Of a stretch of DNA of 64,000 bases, positions 23,181-30,874 are shown piece after piece. Source of the stretch: Bacillota bacterium (GTDB lineage Bacteria > Bacillota > Clostridia > Christensenellales > Aristaeellaceae); assembly GCA_023404715.1 (NCBI GenBank), contig JAEYAR010000170.1, positions 1 through 64,000 on the forward strand. The letters are read 5' to 3'. Position 1 is the first letter of the stretch. Every line of letters starts with the position of its first letter. The notes beneath the pieces were generated by a model. It saw nothing but the letters and a program-made list of their open reading frames with translations, was not told the DNA's origin and searched no databases. The translations under genes and the position numbers were made by a program.

Positions 23181-24026
23181 TTACGCTCCTTCTATTAATA
23201 CTTTGGTGATTTCCATGATGGTATCAGCATGAACCTGTCCCCAGATGTTTCCATGAATTACTCCATCCGTCCACTTTGCTGAATTGACTTTATAGTTTTC
23301 AGCCAAGGCGATCGAGATATCATTATACCACTCCACTTGCATGCCGCCATCGTCTCGTTCGTAGACATAATTGGCAATTGTTTCCCCTGATCTTTGTTTG
23401 ATGATACGAATGTTTATGGGTATTGATTGATCGTCGGTAATCTTTAGCATCCATTTAGATAAATCTTCATCCGCATTCACAGTAGCAGAAACAAATGCAT
23501 AACGCTCAAAGAGCGTCCGAAAGCCGTCCGTATAGGTATCGACACTCTGAAGAAATTCATCTGCACTCGTAATATGTATCATACTGTTTTGATCGATCTC
23601 TTCCCATATCTCCGTATCAGCAGACAACTCCTGGTTTCCCTTGGCAATCTCCAATCCGTCCTGCGCGCTGTCGCTCTCGTAGGAAAAGAGCTCTGTCAAT
23701 GCGGAAAAGAAGTTCAGCACCGCGTCCATGTTGAATGCGCGCGCAACGCCTAAGGATGCCAGGCTGAAGACCATCAGGCAAGCGGCCGCCGCCGCGAACC
23801 GCCTCATTCCGGGGCCGGTAAGGCGGCGTTTGCCTTCATCCCGCCTGATCCTGCGCAGCATTTCCCGGCATTCGCCGTCGGGATCCGCCGGATAGCTGTC
23901 CGCGATGGACTTTTCGATCCAGGCGACGTCCATCTCCGCTTCATCTTTTGCAGCTTCCCTTAATATCGCATGTATATCCACCTCCGCTGGAGCGAACTCG
24001 TCATGTTCCTTCGGGTTCGTACTCAT
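23181..24026 (-). CDS. Membrane-anchored anti-sigma-factor-like protein (DUF4367-type C-terminus)
   Basis: 281 residues. The N-terminal cytoplasmic 70 residues are charged (HAILREAAKDEAEMDVAWIEKSIADS). A single membrane helix lies at about 75-97 (FAAAAACLMVFSLASLGVA). The C-terminal extracytoplasmic domain of about 180 residues ends with a strand-rich DUF4367-like pattern (GGMQVEWYNDISIALAENYKV). The layout is that of an anti-sigma factor that holds the sigma factor and senses an outside signal. It overlaps the sigma gene by ATGA. No zinc HxxxCxxC motif is seen. Confidence 0.75.
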   Translation of the reverse strand: MSTNPKEHDEFAPAEVDIHAILREAAKDEAEMDVAWIEKSIADSYPADPDGECREMLRRIRRDEGKRRLTGPGMRRFAAAAACLMVFSLASLGVARAFNMDAVLNFFSALTELFSYESDSAQDGLEIAKGNQELSADTEIWEEIDQNSMIHITSADEFLQSVDTYTDGFRTLFERYAFVSATVNADEDLSKWMLKITDDQSIPINIRIIKQRSGETIANYVYERDDGGMQVEWYNDISIALAENYKVNSAKWTDGVIHGNIWGQVHADTIMEITKVLIEGA

Positions 24027-24595
24027 GATTTGGAGCTCCTTTCACTTATATTATGTCGAATCGGCTCGTTTTCGGACATCTTTTTGATAATTTTACGAAG
24101 TTTTTCGTTTAGACGCGAAATTCGCCTGGAAACGGTGTCCGTCCGCACCCCTTCTCGTTTCCCGATCTGCGCCGGGGACATGTCCAGCTGATAGACGCAG
24201 CGGTACAGTTCATAGTCCTTCCTGTTCAGGCGCTCGGTCGCTCGCTCCAACAGATCGCGCCAGACCACCACGTCGTCGATCCTGCACGTATCCTCAACGT
24301 CCGCCAACAGGTTCAGTGGGCATTCGCATCCCCGCTTCTCTCTTTCCCTCAGGTATTCGTAGAATTTCAGTCTGGCCGTCTTGAACAGCCAAGCCCTCTG
24401 GCTCGGATGCCCGCGCAGCTCTTTCGCGTTTTCAAACGCGGTCAGGAAGACGCTCTGCACGATATCCCCTGCGTCGCCGATGGGCAGCGACGTCCCCCGA
24501 AAGATGTGCAAGACGAACGCCTTGACATGCGGGTATTCTTGATGGGAAAAATCGTCAAACCAACGGCGCGTCTCCTTGTCGTGGCTATACTTCAT
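24023..24595 (-). CDS. ECF-type RNA polymerase sigma factor
   Basis: 190 residues. Region 2 covers about 20-90 with GDAGDIVQSVFLTAFENAKELRGHPSQRAWLFKTARLKFYEYLR; the DIVQxVF and AWLFxxA blocks are characteristic. Region 4 covers about 120-175 with an HTH in MSPAQIGKREGVRTDTVSRRISRLNEKLRK. It directs transcription when released by the co-encoded membrane protein. GGGGGATCAA precedes the ATG. It has a conventional promoter (TTGATT-17-TATAAT) rather than an obvious ECF autoregulatory one. Lower GC than the flanks. Confidence 0.88.
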   Translation of the reverse strand: MKYSHDKETRRWFDDFSHQEYPHVKAFVLHIFRGTSLPIGDAGDIVQSVFLTAFENAKELRGHPSQRAWLFKTARLKFYEYLREREKRGCECPLNLLADVEDTCRIDDVVVWRDLLERATERLNRKDYELYRCVYQLDMSPAQIGKREGVRTDTVSRRISRLNEKLRKIIKKMSENEPIRHNISERSSKS

Positions 24596-24628
24596 TTGAT
24601 CCCCCTGCTTTCGTATAGAATATCAACT

Positions 24629-24657
24629 ATTATATAGCATAAAAGCACCGTAATCAA
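24629..24657 (-). promoter_or_regulatory. Promoter of the ECF sigma operon
   Basis: Minus strand TTGATT (24652-24657), 17 bp, TATAAT (24629-24634), 33 bp before the sigma start. Confidence 0.75.
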
Positions 24658-24883
24658 ACATAGATCAACATGAAACGACAGTTTTTCTTTGATCTTTATG
24701 TCCGCCCGGTCAATAAAAATAGCTTATTAGAAGCTTCAACGGCTTGATAGCCGCCGATTCTAGCCGTAAAACATCATCAAAAGAATCGCAAAATGTTTTT
24801 TCTGCCCAATTTCGACCAAATTTGGCCATTTGTAAAATAATTAGGTATCCTGTAAGCACTAACACAAAGGATGGTGCTTTCAT
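24658..24883. promoter_or_regulatory. AT-rich control region before the Spo0A-C-like gene
   Basis: About 225 bp without a gene. It holds the 10-bp palindrome CCAAATTTGG (24816-24825), a 6-bp hairpin ACGGCT/AGCCGT (24739-24767), and a weak promoter TTGGCC-18-TATCCT running to about 24853. The palindrome overlaps the weak -35, so it is a candidate operator. Confidence 0.4.
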
Positions 24884-25225
24884 ATGGATAATTGCCTTTC
24901 TGTGGTCATGTCGTTGGGCGGCCATGTTACCCGATGCGGTTATGCCTATCTCGCCACCGCCGTTACGCTGACGTTGCAAAGAGGGCAGTACCCGGCGCGC
25001 GAGCTCATGCGCACGCTTTACCCACAGGTAGCCAAGATCCACCACACGACCACCGCGCAAGCGGCTCGCAATATCGCCCGCGTGGTCGAGGACATCTGGC
25101 AGTATGGCGACCGCGCACGCCTTAGCGAGATCGCAAAGTACACGGTCGTCGTCAAGCCCTCGCCCGGCGAGCTGATCCTGCTGCTTTCCAACTTTATCTC
25201 CGGCTGCGAGATGTCGGCGATGTGA
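24884..25225 (+). CDS. Stand-alone Spo0A C-terminal-like DNA-binding domain protein
   Basis: 113 residues with no receiver domain. The whole chain follows the Spo0A effector domain: LGGHVTRCGYAYLATAV (Spo0A: IGVPAHIKGYxYLREAI), LMRTLYPQVAKIHHTTTAQAARNIARVVEDIW (Spo0A: KxLYPDIAKKFNTTxSRVERAIRHAIEVAW), and KPSPGELILLLSNFI (Spo0A: KPTNSEFIAMVADKL). The recognition-helix arginines of SRVERAIRHA are only partly kept (AQAARNIARV), so the binding site may differ. Family knowledge: Spo0A binds TGTCGAA boxes to start sporulation. A receiver-less version cannot be controlled by phosphorelay and may act as a competitor or separate regulator (inference). Followed by a bidirectional terminator. Confidence 0.8.
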   Translation: MDNCLSVVMSLGGHVTRCGYAYLATAVTLTLQRGQYPARELMRTLYPQVAKIHHTTTAQAARNIARVVEDIWQYGDRARLSEIAKYTVVVKPSPGELILLLSNFISGCEMSAM

Positions 25226-25230
25226 ACCCC

Positions 25231-25272
25231 AAAACGCCCGCGACAGGAGTGAATTCTGTCGCGGGCGTTTTT
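25231..25272. terminator. Bidirectional terminator
   Basis: AAAACGCCCGCGACAG (25231-25246) is perfectly complementary to 25255-25270, 8-nt loop, followed by T residues on the plus strand. It lies between the Spo0A-C-like gene and thioredoxin, which converge. Confidence 0.9.
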
Positions 25273-25282
25273 ATGTTTTCGT

Positions 25283-25606
25283 TTATCGTACGTTCAGCCA
25301 GTCGAGGATCGCCTGCTTCGGGCGCGCGCCGACGGCTGTCGATAGCGCCTTGCCGTCCTTGAGCGCAACGAGCGTCGGGATGCTCATCACCCCGAAGCGC
25401 GCGGCCAGCTCGGGCTGCTCGTCCACGTTGACCTTGCAGACCTTCAGGCCCGCATGCCCCTCCTGGGCGATTTCCTCTACGATGGGCGAGAGCATGCGGC
25501 AGGGGCCGCACCACGGCGCCCAGAAGTCCACCAGCACCGTCTCCTTCGCCTGCATCGCCTCGCGTTCAAAATTCTGCGCGTTCAGTTCCATCGCTTTCAT
25601 GTTCAT
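25283..25606 (-). CDS. trxA: Thioredoxin
   Basis: 107 residues. Active site WCGPC in VDFWAPWCGPCRML, cis-proline in SIPTL, and the conserved KVNVDEQPELAARFGVMSIPT. A cytoplasmic dithiol-disulfide carrier. Third gene of a redox operon after a pyridine-nucleotide reductase and a CcdA-TlpA fusion. It could feed electrons to CcdA for transfer across the membrane. ATG 25606 follows AAAGGATGAC; ATG 25600 is an alternative. Confidence 0.97.
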   Translation of the reverse strand: MNMKAMELNAQNFEREAMQAKETVLVDFWAPWCGPCRMLSPIVEEIAQEGHAGLKVCKVNVDEQPELAARFGVMSIPTLVALKDGKALSTAVGARPKQAILDWLNVR

Positions 25607-25625
25607 GTCATCCTTTCAAGTTGAT

Positions 25626-26981
25626 TTATTTGCGTACGCCGCTGAGCGTTTGCGCTACGATGTCGTCCATGATCTCGCCCGTCAGCGTGCCCGTGACGTA
25701 GCCGAACACATTGCCCTCCCGGTCGATCATGAACGTCGTCGGGAACGCGCTGATGCCATATTGTGCGAAGACCTCGCCCGTCGTATCCATCACCGTCGGA
25801 TAGGTATAGCCGCCATCCGTGAGAAACTGCCGGATCTCGGGAATCGTCACGTCCGAGTTGTTCGGCGCGTCGTCCGTCTTGGGGTTGGCCACGCCCAAGA
25901 CGACGACGTCCTGCGCGTTCAGCCCGTGCTTTTCGTATAGCGCCTGGATTTCGGGCATCTCCATGCGGCAGGGGCCGCACCAGGTCGCCCAGAAGTTGAG
26001 GAAGACGACCTGGCCTCTGTAGTCGGACAGCGTATGCGTCTTCCCGTCCTGATCGGTAAGCGTAAAGTCCGGCGCGGGGATTTTGTCCGGATCAGGCGCA
26101 GGGGTCGCCTCGGGCGCTGCCGGGCCCGCCACCTCCGCCGTCGCGGCAGGCTCCGTCGTCGCTTGGGCGGGCTCTGCGCTAGCCTCCGGCCCGGGCGTCG
26201 CCGTGGGGATGGCCGTCGCGACCGCGGGCGCTGCGGTCGAGGCCGGGCCGCCGGTGAGGCCGGATAGATAGCTGGTCACGCCGTTCATCCAACCGGTGAT
26301 CATCATCACGCCCATCAGCACCATCAGCACGCCGCCCGCCTTCACCGTATAGCGCACCACGTTGCGGTGGCGCTTAAACAGGTCGAGCAGCGAACCTGTG
26401 AACAGGCCGACGGCCAGGAACGGCAGCACGAAGCCCAGCGTGTATACGCCGATCAGGCCAAAGCCCGTGGCGGACGAATTGGCCGAGGAGGCCATCAGCA
26501 GAACGCTCGCCAGCGCGGGGCCTACGCAGGGTGTCCAGGCAAAGCTGAACGTAAAGCCCATCACGAGGGCCGTCAGCGGGTTCATCGCCAGGCGGTCGAG
26601 TCGGAGCGGCAGCCTATGTTCGCGACCGATCTCTTTGCCCCCAAACAGCCCCAGCTGCAGCAGGCCGAACGCGATCACAATCGCGCCGCCGATGCGCGCA
26701 AAGAGCAGGCGGTTTCCGCTGAAGAATCGACCCAGCGTCGTAAAGCCGAAGCCCAGCAGGAAGAAGGCGAAGCTCACGCCCAGCACGAAGAAGAGCGTGT
26801 TGACCATCACCTTCCGGCGGCCAAACCGCACCGTGCCGTCCGCCTCCACGGTGCGCGTACCGCCCGCGAGGTAGCCGATGTAAAGCGGCACGAGCGGCAA
26901 CACGCACGGCGAGAAAAAGCTGATCAATCCCTGTAAAAATACGGTCATCGCCGGCACGCCGGCCTCAATCGTAAAGCCCAT
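25626..26981 (-). CDS. CcdA-type thiol transporter fused to a TlpA/ResA-type thioredoxin
   Basis: 451 residues. The N-terminal half (about 10-235) is a six-helix CcdA/DsbD-beta unit with paired-cysteine helices: FFSPCVLPLVPLYIGYL and FAWTPCVGPALASVL. A Pro/Ala/Thr-rich tether covers about 240-300. The C-terminal thioredoxin domain (about 305-451) has PDFTLTDQDGKTHTLSDYRGQVVFLNFWATWCGPC and cis-proline AFPTTF. Family knowledge: CcdA accepts electrons from cytoplasmic thioredoxin and reduces outside TlpA/ResA proteins, usually encoded separately; here donor and acceptor are one polypeptide. ATG follows CAGGAGGACGTT. It sits between the reductase and trxA genes. Confidence 0.93.
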   Translation of the reverse strand: MGFTIEAGVPAMTVFLQGLISFFSPCVLPLVPLYIGYLAGGTRTVEADGTVRFGRRKVMVNTLFFVLGVSFAFFLLGFGFTTLGRFFSGNRLLFARIGGAIVIAFGLLQLGLFGGKEIGREHRLPLRLDRLAMNPLTALVMGFTFSFAWTPCVGPALASVLLMASSANSSATGFGLIGVYTLGFVLPFLAVGLFTGSLLDLFKRHRNVVRYTVKAGGVLMVLMGVMMITGWMNGVTSYLSGLTGGPASTAAPAVATAIPTATPGPEASAEPAQATTEPAATAEVAGPAAPEATPAPDPDKIPAPDFTLTDQDGKTHTLSDYRGQVVFLNFWATWCGPCRMEMPEIQALYEKHGLNAQDVVVLGVANPKTDDAPNNSDVTIPEIRQFLTDGGYTYPTVMDTTGEVFAQYGISAFPTTFMIDREGNVFGYVTGTLTGEIMDDIVAQTLSGVRK

Positions 26982-27004
26982 AACGTCCTCCTGTTTTCAA
27001 TCGT

Positions 27005-28387
27005 TTACCGCTCGTCTGCCAGCGTGCCGAACAGGTCGTTGAGCGCCTCCGACATCGTCGGATGCGTATAGATCCCATCGCGCAGCGCCGTGTAGGGCAG
27101 CCGCGCGTCCATGGCCAGCTTCACGAGGTTGATCATCTCGTGGGACTCGGCGCAGAACAGATGCGCGCCCAGGATCTCGCCGGTCTTCGCGTCGACGACC
27201 GCCTTGAGCAGGCCATCCGTCTTACCCAGCACCTGCGCTTTGGGGATCGCGGATGCGCTCAGGCGTGCCACAAGCACCTCGTAACCTTGCGCGCGCGCCT
27301 CCTGTTCGCCGAGCCCTACGCGCGAAAACGGCGGATCGAGAAATACGCTGTAGGGAACTGCCCCGCGGTTTCGAACGGTACGTTCGCCTTGCTCCAGCAG
27401 CTGCGAACGCACGATTCGGGCATCGTCCAGCGAAATGTAGGTGAACTGCTGGCCGCCCGTGACGTCGCCCATCGCCCAGATGTTCTCCGCCGTGGTGCGC
27501 AGCCGCTCGTCCACGCGGATAGCCCCGCGCTCCGTCAGGGCTACGCCCGCCGCTTCAAGGTTCAGGCCCTGCACGTTCGCTCTGCGTCCCGTCGCGATCA
27601 GAATGGCCTGCGCCCATAGCGTTTCCTCCCCTTCCGGCGTCCGCAGATGAATGGCGCTGCGCTCAGCATCATCCCGGACGGCCAGAACAGTTGCCGAACG
27701 TATGACGCGTACGCCGCGCCGCTCAAGGCTCAAGCGCACCGCCTCGGCGATCTCCGCGTCCTCCCGTGGCAAAAACACGTCTCCGTCCTGCACGACGGTC
27801 ACCTGCGCGCCAAACCCCGCGTAGATCGAGGCAAACTCCATCCCGATGTATCCGCCGCCGATGATCGCGAGGCGGCGAGGCAGCTCGCGCAGGTCCATCA
27901 GCGTCTCGCTGGTATAGGCCCGTTTGCTCTCCCGCAGGCCCTCGATTGGCGGCACAAAGGGGCGAGAGCCCGTGTTGATGAAGATGCGCTGCGCCTCGAT
28001 CGCGCTTTCCTGTCCGTCCTTTGAACGGAGGCGGAGCGTATGCGCATCCATGAAAGACGCCTCCGCGTCGATCACCTCGACATTGGGGTGGCTGTTCAGC
28101 TTCGTATAGTTCTTTTCGCGTAGCATACCCGTAAGCGCGCCCTTTTCTTCGATGGCCGCCGCATAACGGGCTGCTTTTTCCTCAAAGCTCCCGCCCAGCG
28201 CAGACGACCGCTCCGCCGCGCGCACCAGCGCCTTCGTCGGAATGCAGCCGACGTTGATGCACGTGCCGCCGTACATCATAGACGAGCGCTCTATCAGCGC
28301 CACGCGCTTGCCTTCCCGCCCAATCGCCGCCGCCAGCGTCTTTCCTCCCTTGCCAAACCCGATGATCGCCGCGTCATACTGTTTCAT
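27005..28387 (-). CDS. FAD-dependent pyridine nucleotide-disulfide oxidoreductase (RclA/MerA-like)
   Basis: 460 residues. FAD-binding AAIIGFGKGGKTLA at the N-terminus, redox motif GGTCINVGCIPTK (about 41-53), NAD(P)-binding IIGGGYIGMEFASIY near 180, second FAD motif IWAMGDVTGG, and C-terminal HPTMSEALND carrying the His-x5-Glu pair. GFGKGGK and the INVGC loop are typical of the RclA/YkgC branch, linked to hypochlorous-acid or copper stress in E. coli, rather than of lipoamide dehydrogenase. First gene of the redox operon; its promoter carries a perfect inverted repeat. Substrate (thiol, metal or quinone) not settled. Confidence 0.92.
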   Translation of the reverse strand: MKQYDAAIIGFGKGGKTLAAAIGREGKRVALIERSSMMYGGTCINVGCIPTKALVRAAERSSALGGSFEEKAARYAAAIEEKGALTGMLREKNYTKLNSHPNVEVIDAEASFMDAHTLRLRSKDGQESAIEAQRIFINTGSRPFVPPIEGLRESKRAYTSETLMDLRELPRRLAIIGGGYIGMEFASIYAGFGAQVTVVQDGDVFLPREDAEIAEAVRLSLERRGVRVIRSATVLAVRDDAERSAIHLRTPEGEETLWAQAILIATGRRANVQGLNLEAAGVALTERGAIRVDERLRTTAENIWAMGDVTGGQQFTYISLDDARIVRSQLLEQGERTVRNRGAVPYSVFLDPPFSRVGLGEQEARAQGYEVLVARLSASAIPKAQVLGKTDGLLKAVVDAKTGEILGAHLFCAESHEMINLVKLAMDARLPYTALRDGIYTHPTMSEALNDLFGTLADER

Positions 28388-28471
28388 TTTGACGTCGCCC
28401 CTCTCTGTGTTTCGAATCCCCGCTGCGTTAACGCGGCAGGCTTTACTGCAACTTTTTTCTTTTCAGTTCCT

Positions 28472-28506
28472 ACTGTAATTTTACCAATTACAGTTTGGTT
28501 TGTCAA
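28472..28506 (-). promoter_or_regulatory. Promoter of the thiol-redox operon with 9-bp perfect inverted repeat
   Basis: Minus strand TTGACA (28501-28506), 17 bp, TAAAAT (28478-28483). ACTGTAATT (28472-28480) and AATTACAGT (28486-28494) form a perfect inverted repeat with a 5-bp centre covering the -10 and part of the spacer. This is the position of a repressor operator. The regulator is not encoded nearby. Confidence 0.8.
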
Positions 28507-28553
28507 GGGATTTTTCATTTTCATAAAACTTTTTTCGATGGGCAGCTAGCCCT

Positions 28554-28581
28554 TTGTTCCTCCGTACGGGTATGCTATAAT
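28554..28581 (+). promoter_or_regulatory. Promoter of the glycerol-1-phosphate dehydrogenase gene
   Basis: TTGTTC (28554-28559), 16 bp, perfect TATAAT (28576-28581), 50 bp before the start. Confidence 0.65.
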
Positions 28582-28631
28582 GCAAATGAAACGATCACAT
28601 CCTTGCGCTGAGAAAAAACAGGAGGAACCCT

Positions 28632-29951
28632 ATGAATCTGAACGAGTTGCTCTGCCGGGACATTCCCTGTTCCTGCGGCCAAACGCACCGCGCAAACGTC
28701 GAGGCGGTCTACATCGAATCGGGCGCCATCGCCCGCTTGCCGGGCGAGCTGCAAAAGCGCGGCTACGCGCGCCCGCTCCTCGTCTGCGATGAAAACACAT
28801 TGCCGGCCGCCGGACGGCGCGCGCAAGCAGCGCTTTCGCAAGCCGGCTGCGCCTATCGCACGTTTACCTACCCGCAGGCGGATCTCGCGGCCGACGACGC
28901 AGCGCAGGCGCAGCTCTTCGAGCAGGTACTGGATGCCGACGTACTCGTCGCCGTGGGCGCGGGCACGCTGGGCGATCTGTGTAAGTTCGTCAGCTTCCGC
29001 CGGGGGCTTCCCTGCTTCACCGTGGCGACCGCGCCCTCCATGGACGGCTTCGCCTCCACCGTCGCCGCGATGATCACCGGCAGCATGAAGGTAACCTACG
29101 AGACGCACACGCCGCAGGTCATCCTCGCGGACGTGGACGTGCTGAAGGCGGCGCCCATGGAGATGATCGCCGCCGGCGTGGGCGACATCCTGGGGAAGTA
29201 CACCTGTCTATGCGATTGGCAGATCGCCCACGTCGTGACGGGCGAGGCCTATTGCGACAAGATCGCCGGCATGATCAGGGATTGTATCCGCCGCGTCGTG
29301 GCCGGTTTGCCCGCCCTGCCGGGCCGCGGGCCCGAGGCGGTGCGCGACCTGTGCGAGGCGCTCGTGCTCTCGGGCGTCGCCATGGCCTACGCGGGCAACT
29401 CGCGCCCGGCTTCCGGCAGCGAGCATCACCTGTCGCATTTCTTTGAGCTGCGCTTTTTGCAGCAGGGGCGTCCCCCCGTGCTGCACGGCATCAAGGTCGG
29501 CGTCGGCACGGTCATCGTGCTGCGCGCTTACGAGCGCCTGCGGGATGCGCGGCCCGACTTTGAAGGGGCGCGCAGAGCCGCTGCCGCCTTTGACGAGGAG
29601 GCCTGGCAAGCGCGGATGCGCGCCGCATACGGCGCAGGCGCCAAGGACGTGCTGGAGCTGGAGGCGCGCTCGCATAAAAACGCGCCCGCCAATGTCATCG
29701 AGCGCCTGCTTGCGCTCGAAAACCGCTGGCCTGAGGTCGAAGCGCTCATCGCCGCCCTCCCCACGCCCGCAGAGGTTCACGCGCAGCTCTCCGCGGTCGG
29801 CGCGCCCAGCGAGCCCGCCCAATTGGGCATCGACGGCGACCTGCTGGCGGAGGGCATCCTGTGCGCCAAAGAGCTGCGCGTGCGCTACGGCCTGTGGCAA
29901 ATGCTGTTCGACCTGGGGATGCTCGACGAAACCGCGCAGGCGTTGCGCTAA
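28632..29951 (+). CDS. Glycerol-1-phosphate dehydrogenase (EgsA/AraM family)
   Basis: 439 residues. NAD(P)-binding VAVGAGTLGDLCKF (GGGxxxD-type loop of the iron-alcohol-dehydrogenase/GldA superfamily) is near 112-125. ATAPSMDGFAS is the substrate loop. The metal ligands are in IAAGVGDILGKYT, GSEHHLSHFFE and HGIKVGVG. This matches AraM/EgsA, which reduces dihydroxyacetone phosphate to sn-glycerol-1-phosphate, the archaeal stereoisomer. In Bacillus it supplies heptaprenylglyceryl phosphate synthesis. ACAGGAGG precedes the ATG. Followed after 17 bp by a HAD phosphatase, likely co-transcribed. Confidence 0.93.
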   Translation: MNLNELLCRDIPCSCGQTHRANVEAVYIESGAIARLPGELQKRGYARPLLVCDENTLPAAGRRAQAALSQAGCAYRTFTYPQADLAADDAAQAQLFEQVLDADVLVAVGAGTLGDLCKFVSFRRGLPCFTVATAPSMDGFASTVAAMITGSMKVTYETHTPQVILADVDVLKAAPMEMIAAGVGDILGKYTCLCDWQIAHVVTGEAYCDKIAGMIRDCIRRVVAGLPALPGRGPEAVRDLCEALVLSGVAMAYAGNSRPASGSEHHLSHFFELRFLQQGRPPVLHGIKVGVGTVIVLRAYERLRDARPDFEGARRAAAAFDEEAWQARMRAAYGAGAKDVLELEARSHKNAPANVIERLLALENRWPEVEALIAALPTPAEVHAQLSAVGAPSEPAQLGIDGDLLAEGILCAKELRVRYGLWQMLFDLGMLDETAQALR

Positions 29952-29968
29952 AGAGGCAAGGAGTACGC

Positions 29969-30763
29969 ATGGATATCCGAAACAAAAAGCTTTTCCTGCT
30001 CGACATCGACGGTACGGTCTCTTTGGACGCCACGCTCTTTCCGGGCAGCATGGACTTTTTTCGCCACGTGACCGCCGCGGGCGGCAAGTACGTCTTCATC
30101 ACCAACAATTCGACCAAGTCCATCGCCGATTATGTAAAAAAGTTTACGCGCATGGGCGTCCCGGTGGACGAGAGCAGCTTTGTCACCGCCACTTCCGCCA
30201 CCGTACGCCATCTGCGGGCGCACCACGCGCAGGACAAGATCTACGTCGTCGGCACCCGTTCGCTGGTGACGGAGCTTGCGCGCGCGGGCCTCAAGGCCGT
30301 GACGCGTCTGGAGGACGGCGTCTCCTGCGCGTTGGTGGGCTTTGACGACGAACTGACGTATGAAAAGGTGCGCGCGCTGTGCGAGCTGCTCTTTACCCGG
30401 CCCAAGACCGCTTACCTGGCCACCAATCCGGATCTGGCTTGCCCCGTCGGTTTCGGCGCGATTCCCGACTGCGGGGCCATCTGCGGCCTGATCCGCTGCG
30501 CGACCGGCCGCGACCCGCTCTACATCGGCAAGCCCAACGCCATCATCGTCGAGATGTGTCTCGAGCAGACGGGATTTACCCGCGAGCAGACGCTCGTCGT
30601 CGGCGACAGGCTGTACACGGATATCGCCTGCGGCATCGCCGCGGGGGTAGATACGGCGGTCGTTTTTACCGGCGAGGTCAAGCCGGAGGATCTTGAAAAT
30701 TCGCCCTTTGCGCCGACCTTCGCCTTCGCGGACATCCGCGCGCTAAGCAAAGCCGTATTCTAA
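29969..30763 (+). CDS. HAD-superfamily phosphatase, NagD/AraL type
   Basis: 264 residues. Motif I LLDIDGTVS (nucleophile Asp), motif II ITNNS, lysine in YIGKPNA, and motif III VVGDRLYTDI. The C2 cap between motifs II and III identifies the NagD/AraL/p-nitrophenylphosphatase group. Cytoplasmic hydrolase of sugar or glycerol phosphates. AAGGAG lies just upstream of ATG 29969; a longer open frame from 29861 overlaps the previous gene and is rejected. In Bacillus subtilis AraL and AraM are neighbours too, so the pairing is conserved. It may dephosphorylate glycerol-phosphate-type metabolites (inference). Confidence 0.9.
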   Translation: MDIRNKKLFLLDIDGTVSLDATLFPGSMDFFRHVTAAGGKYVFITNNSTKSIADYVKKFTRMGVPVDESSFVTATSATVRHLRAHHAQDKIYVVGTRSLVTELARAGLKAVTRLEDGVSCALVGFDDELTYEKVRALCELLFTRPKTAYLATNPDLACPVGFGAIPDCGAICGLIRCATGRDPLYIGKPNAIIVEMCLEQTGFTREQTLVVGDRLYTDIACGIAAGVDTAVVFTGEVKPEDLENSPFAPTFAFADIRALSKAVF

Positions 30764-30874
30764 TCGTATTCTCATGATGCTTTCAGCCTTTTCCAAAGCA
30801 GTTTGTCCGCTTTTGCGGTATCCTATAGTCATTCCAAGAAACAAACACCGCAGACATTGCGAGGAGGAAAGACC

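Noticed and set aside
24811..24817. Possible Spo0A box (GGTCGAA, minus strand) before the Spo0A-C-like gene
   Set aside because: One mismatch to TGTCGAA; heptamers this similar are expected by chance.
24710..25060. 116-codon leftward frame
   Set aside because: Antisense to the Spo0A-C-like gene and its control region; no motif.
28595..28632. CTGAGA near the EgsA start as a thiamine riboswitch piece
   Set aside because: The other conserved TPP-riboswitch segments are absent and the leader is too short.
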